This document shows, one piece after another, positions 4,211 through 7,130 of a stretch of DNA of 7,130 nucleotides (positions are counted from its first letter, which is position 1; every line of letters begins with the position of its first letter). Both the position numbers and the translations under genes were made by a program. The notes beneath the pieces were generated by a model. The model did not search any database. It saw nothing but the letters and a program-made list of their open reading frames with translations, and had not been told where the DNA came from. The stretch comes from Actinomycetota bacterium (GTDB lineage Bacteria; Actinomycetota; Acidimicrobiia; Acidimicrobiales; Ilumatobacteraceae): contig SYDZ01000256.1 in NCBI GenBank assembly GCA_005801025.1, positions 1-7,130 on the forward strand. Reading direction: 5' to 3'.

Positions 4211-6820
4211 ATGCCTACGCCAAGCGCGAGAATGAAAACCTTGAATGATTTAAATCCCCAAGTTCCCCCGTTTGAGTCACAAGTCGACACAGCGGTCGTT
4301 ATATCTGCTGCTGAATTCCAGCAACTTTCAATACTAGGAAATGTGATCATCGCCGATGTTCGGTGGTATCTCGATGGGCGCGATGCCCGCAAGGCATACA
4401 CCGAGGGACATATCCCCGGCGCCATCTTTGTTGATCTTGAAAAAGACCTAGTGAGTTCGGATCGCACCGATGCCACTGCCGGTCGTCATCCATTCCCCTC
4501 GCCATCAGCCTTTGCTGGAGCAATGTCGCGTCTCGGAATCAGCAACACCTCGCGGGTGATTGCCTATGACGACACAGGAGGTATGACTGCAGCACGATTC
4601 GTTGTGATGTTGCGCATGCTGGGTTGTCAGGCCTCATTGCTTGACGGGGGAATCGCTGCGTGGCAGACACATTCACATGAATCATTAGCCACGGGAAAAC
4701 CAATGTCAGTGAAAGCCGGAGCTTTTACCGCGACTCCGTGGCCAGTCCATCAACTCGCCAGCAAACAAGAACTTGAAGAGGTTCTGACTCGAAGTGCGAC
4801 TTCATCACGACTCGTCATACTTGACGCACGTAGTCCTGATCGCTTCGCTGGCAACGTCAATGAAGCCACAGCCAAACTTGATCCGCGCCCCGGTCACATC
4901 CCAGGCGCATTCAACGCTCCTTGGAATAGTCTCCTTGACTCGCAAACTTGCATGCTGAAAAATGTGGAAGAACTGCGCTCCCACTACGAATCATTATGTG
5001 TTGACGTTGCCGACGAGGTCATTGCCTATTGCGGTAGCGGAATCTCCGCTTGTCTCAATATCGTGGCCCTCGAACATGTCGGATTCGGCCACGCACGACT
5101 TTTCGTCGCCTCTTGGTCGGGTTGGGCCTCTGACCCACAGGCACCCATTGAAGTTGGCAGCGCAACTCCCGACCGTGACGCTTTCATCAAGCACGCTTCA
5201 TCTAGCAACAGTCATGCTGTTCAAGAGTTGCGTCGAACACGACAGAAAAATCGACTTGCCGAAGTTGAATGGTTTGAAGCTCTTTATCGGGTCTACCTTG
5301 CGGCGTTTATTTTCGGTGGTGGAATTTTATTTCTTTCTGGTCTCGTCACCGATGAACCAGTCACCACCTCAACCGCCGCTGACGTCTTCAAGTTTGGACC
5401 CGGTTGGCTCGGTCTTGCCGGTGTCTTGGCACTCGCCATGGGACTGCGCTCGGGTAGTCGCGGTGGTCCACTGGCGATTGAAGAAGCAGATGTTCGCCAC
5501 GTATTGCTGGCTCCCGTCAGTCGCCAGCGTGTTTTGATGCGTCCTGCTGTCCAACGATTACGCACGGTGATGTTCTCGACCGCCGGCGCGGGCGCGGTTG
5601 CTGGTCAACTTGCCGGACGACGTTTACCAGGCACCTCCATGGCATGGGCTCTATCGGGATCTATGTGGGGAGCTACCGCGGGCGCACTTTTTGTTGGTGC
5701 AGCCTTATGCGCTCATTCATTAAAACTTCGTGGCTGGATGGCCAGCATTGTGGGCGCCGCATTATTGACTTGGCAAGTCACAGCATCGCTACCAAACTCA
5801 ACGCTGACTGGTCCCGGAGATCTACAAGGCGGTCTCGCAATGTGGGGCCAACGAACACGCTCAGTAGAAATAACTCCCACACTCGCTGCCGCACTGTTGA
5901 TGATCATTGGTTTGGCATTACTCGGTCGACAGTCCCTCGAATCTTTATCGCGGCGTTCTGCATTAGTGAGTCAACTGCGGTTTGCAGTGACACTGCAAGA
6001 TTTGCGGACAGTGACATTGTTACGCCGACAACTCAGCCAAGAAAGAAGTCGAAGCCAACCGTGGCTTAAGATTCCTCGCAATCGAGGTTTTTCCACCGAA
6101 TGGCATCGCGGTTGGCAAGGCCTCTTGCGGTTTCCTGTAAGTCGCCTGACACGCATTGTTTCATTGGCCATCATCGCTGGCTTTTGTCAGGTGGCGATGT
6201 ACAACGGGACGACCGCCGCAATCGTTGGTAGCGGTCTGGCACTATTCATATTGGGATTAGAACTCTGTGAACCTCTCGCCCAAGAAATTGATCAAGGTGA
6301 ACGCACTGATGCCTATCCAAAAATTCGCGGTGTGATGTATCTCTCGCTACTCACGTCAACTGGTGCGATTTGTTTTCCCGTGGTGGGCATCATGGTCGCC
6401 ACGATGGGACTCGCTGAACCAAAAATGTGGTCAGTTGCGGCAATTTGTGCAGTCCCCGCAATGCTTGGAGGACTGATAGGTGCAGCAATCAACATTGTCT
6501 CAGGTGCTCCCGATCAGATTTCATCACACGCCCAGGCCAATATGATGCCCCCCGAAGTTGCCGGAACGCTGAGTTTGATCAAGGCCATTTGGCCGGTGGT
6601 CTTAGCAGTTGCCGGCAGTCTGCCAATGCTCGGAGTGCGTTCAGCCCTGACTCATGGCTCGGGTGCACCCGCCGCCGCTCTGCGCATCGCTATAGCGGTC
6701 CTACTTTTGTCATTCATCATTGGTGGATGGGTTCGCTTTCGTGATGACATCAAAAAATCATTGGCCAATGCCGCTGCTGAAAGTCGCGGTCAAAAATCAG
6801 GTACAGGAGCAAAATCATGA
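4211..6820 (+). CDS. Two-domain sulfurtransferase (rhodanese) fused to a polytopic ABC-exporter membrane subunit
   Basis: One 869-codon frame with two clearly different parts. Residues about 30-315 are a tandem-rhodanese sulfurtransferase of the thiosulfate/3-mercaptopyruvate (SseA) type. Domain 1 (about 30-155) contains EGHIPGA and a non-catalytic AYDDTGGMTAAR. Domain 2 (about 180-312) contains GHIPGAFNAPW and the active loop AYCGSG with Cys274 (TGC at 5030-5032). A polar, basic linker (about 316-353, RRTRQKNR) leads to WFEALYRVY and about 11-12 hydrophobic segments between 358 and 840. These are interrupted by large cytosolic stretches with SGSRGGPLAIEEADVRHVLLAP (split at 414-425 and 426-435) and a DLRTV/LLRRQL segment (597-607). 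I read this as an ABC-2-like exporter permease because an ABC ATPase overlaps its stop by ATGA. No stop separates the parts, and the only in-frame start codon near the junction is a TTG at 5228 without a usable ribosome site. The beginning could be 4211 or the ATG at 4232; neither has a good ribosome site. Substrate is unknown. Confidence 0.85.
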   Translation: MPTPSARMKTLNDLNPQVPPFESQVDTAVVISAAEFQQLSILGNVIIADVRWYLDGRDARKAYTEGHIPGAIFVDLEKDLVSSDRTDATAGRHPFPSPSAFAGAMSRLGISNTSRVIAYDDTGGMTAARFVVMLRMLGCQASLLDGGIAAWQTHSHESLATGKPMSVKAGAFTATPWPVHQLASKQELEEVLTRSATSSRLVILDARSPDRFAGNVNEATAKLDPRPGHIPGAFNAPWNSLLDSQTCMLKNVEELRSHYESLCVDVADEVIAYCGSGISACLNIVALEHVGFGHARLFVASWSGWASDPQAPIEVGSATPDRDAFIKHASSSNSHAVQELRRTRQKNRLAEVEWFEALYRVYLAAFIFGGGILFLSGLVTDEPVTTSTAADVFKFGPGWLGLAGVLALAMGLRSGSRGGPLAIEEADVRHVLLAPVSRQRVLMRPAVQRLRTVMFSTAGAGAVAGQLAGRRLPGTSMAWALSGSMWGATAGALFVGAALCAHSLKLRGWMASIVGAALLTWQVTASLPNSTLTGPGDLQGGLAMWGQRTRSVEITPTLAAALLMIIGLALLGRQSLESLSRRSALVSQLRFAVTLQDLRTVTLLRRQLSQERSRSQPWLKIPRNRGFSTEWHRGWQGLLRFPVSRLTRIVSLAIIAGFCQVAMYNGTTAAIVGSGLALFILGLELCEPLAQEIDQGERTDAYPKIRGVMYLSLLTSTGAICFPVVGIMVATMGLAEPKMWSVAAICAVPAMLGGLIGAAINIVSGAPDQISSHAQANMMPPEVAGTLSLIKAIWPVVLAVAGSLPMLGVRSALTHGSGAPAAALRIAIAVLLLSFIIGGWVRFRDDIKKSLANAAAESRGQKSGTGAKS
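6805..6809 (+). promoter_or_regulatory. Strong ribosome binding site for the ABC ATPase
   Basis: AGGAG sits 7 bases before the ATG at 6817, inside the last codons of the fusion gene. It fixes the ATPase start although the gene is cut by the window edge, and gives this gene the clearest ribosome site in the window. Confidence 0.7.
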
Positions 6821-7130
6821 GTCGGCACCCCAAACCACCTAACTCCACCTCGCCGAGTGCCCCAAGCAGTACACAGACCACACCCATTTTGCCGGCAGCC
6901 CTCATCGCCACCAATGTTGCCAAGGACTACGGTGACGGACCAGCTCTCTATCCATTGTCTGTACGCGTTGAAGAACATGAGCGCGTGGCTCTCATCGGTC
7001 ATAACGGTTCGGGAAAGACAACATTTTTGCGCATCGCTACTGGACTCCTCAAACCTGCTTCTGGCGGCATAACAATCTTCGGTCAAGAACCAGGCTCAAT
7101 GGCAGCGCGTTCGAAACTGAGTTATCTTGC
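6817..7130 (+). CDS. ABC transporter ATP-binding protein, N-terminal fragment (runs off the window)
   Basis: The first 104 codons of an ABC ATPase are present; the right edge cuts the gene. Residues 1-26 are a Ser/Thr/Pro-rich polar extension without similarity I recognise. The nucleotide-binding domain begins near 27 with an aromatic A-loop residue (Tyr38, in KDYGDG). It continues to a perfect Walker A, GHNGSGKT (61-68), then LRIATGLLKPASGGITIFG, a spacing typical of exporter-type ATPases. The Q-loop, signature and Walker B lie beyond the edge. It overlaps the preceding stop by ATGA and has a strong AGGAG site, so it is coupled to the membrane subunit and is presumably its motor. Confidence 0.92.
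   Translation, partial: MSRHPKPPNSTSPSAPSSTQTTPILPAALIATNVAKDYGDGPALYPLSVRVEEHERVALIGHNGSGKTTFLRIATGLLKPASGGITIFGQEPGSMAARSKLSYL

Noticed and set aside
4247..4256. GATTTAAATC palindrome near the fusion-gene start
   Set aside because: It is a short AT-rich palindrome inside coding sequence with no paired copy, expected by chance.
4204..4476. N-terminal extension of the dsbB reading frame
   Set aside because: It is antisense to the sulfurtransferase N-terminus, lacks DsbB character, and the ATG at 4203 gives a normal membrane topology.
4962..5537. 191-codon plus-strand frame across the rhodanese-permease junction
   Set aside because: It is out of frame with both recognised domains and resembles no family. 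It does not supply a separate permease start.
6313..6495. Antisense frames in the permease region and near 6790-7086
   Set aside because: They lie opposite recognised coding sequence and have no ribosome sites or family character.

Overview
The window is compact bacterial DNA with six genes, moderate GC by eye (not counted), frequent GTG starts and almost no intergenic space. The protein features (LarB and LarC, a DsbB with an extra N-terminal membrane segment, a membrane-anchored CPHC redoxin, and an ABC exporter membrane protein of a type I associate with Actinobacteriota) suggest a free-living actinobacterium, perhaps Acidimicrobiia-like. That placement is inference from protein flavour only. 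I see no mobile element, CRISPR array, tRNA or rRNA.

Layout. At the left, pheA (prephenate dehydratase, phenylalanine synthesis) lies on the minus strand and ends near a perfect 9-bp inverted repeat. It diverges from larB-larC on the plus strand; a candidate pheA promoter overlaps the larB start codon. LarB and LarC are two of the three enzymes that make the nickel-pincer nucleotide cofactor. They are translationally coupled by an ATGA overlap, and LarC is one uninterrupted reading frame. larC meets a minus-strand pair end to end with one base between the stop codons. That pair is dsbB followed by a membrane-anchored thioredoxin-fold protein with a WCPHC active site, overlapping by 26 bases, and it looks like an oxidative protein-folding module.

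Divergent from dsbB, within a few bases, begins the most unusual gene: a single 869-codon frame that joins a complete two-domain sulfurtransferase (catalytic loop Cys274-Gly-Ser-Gly) to a roughly 530-residue polytopic membrane protein. It overlaps by ATGA the start of an ABC ATPase that runs off the right edge. The membrane half and the ATPase probably form an ABC exporter, so a sulfurtransferase appears to be covalently tethered to the transporter. Neither its cargo nor any link between sulfur chemistry and transport can be read from the sequence.

Together the right-hand six kilobases are rich in thiol and sulfur chemistry (LarBC cofactor, DsbB with its redoxin, rhodanese-exporter fusion). 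A functional connection is only a hypothesis: the divergent and convergent gene orientations imply at least three transcription units.
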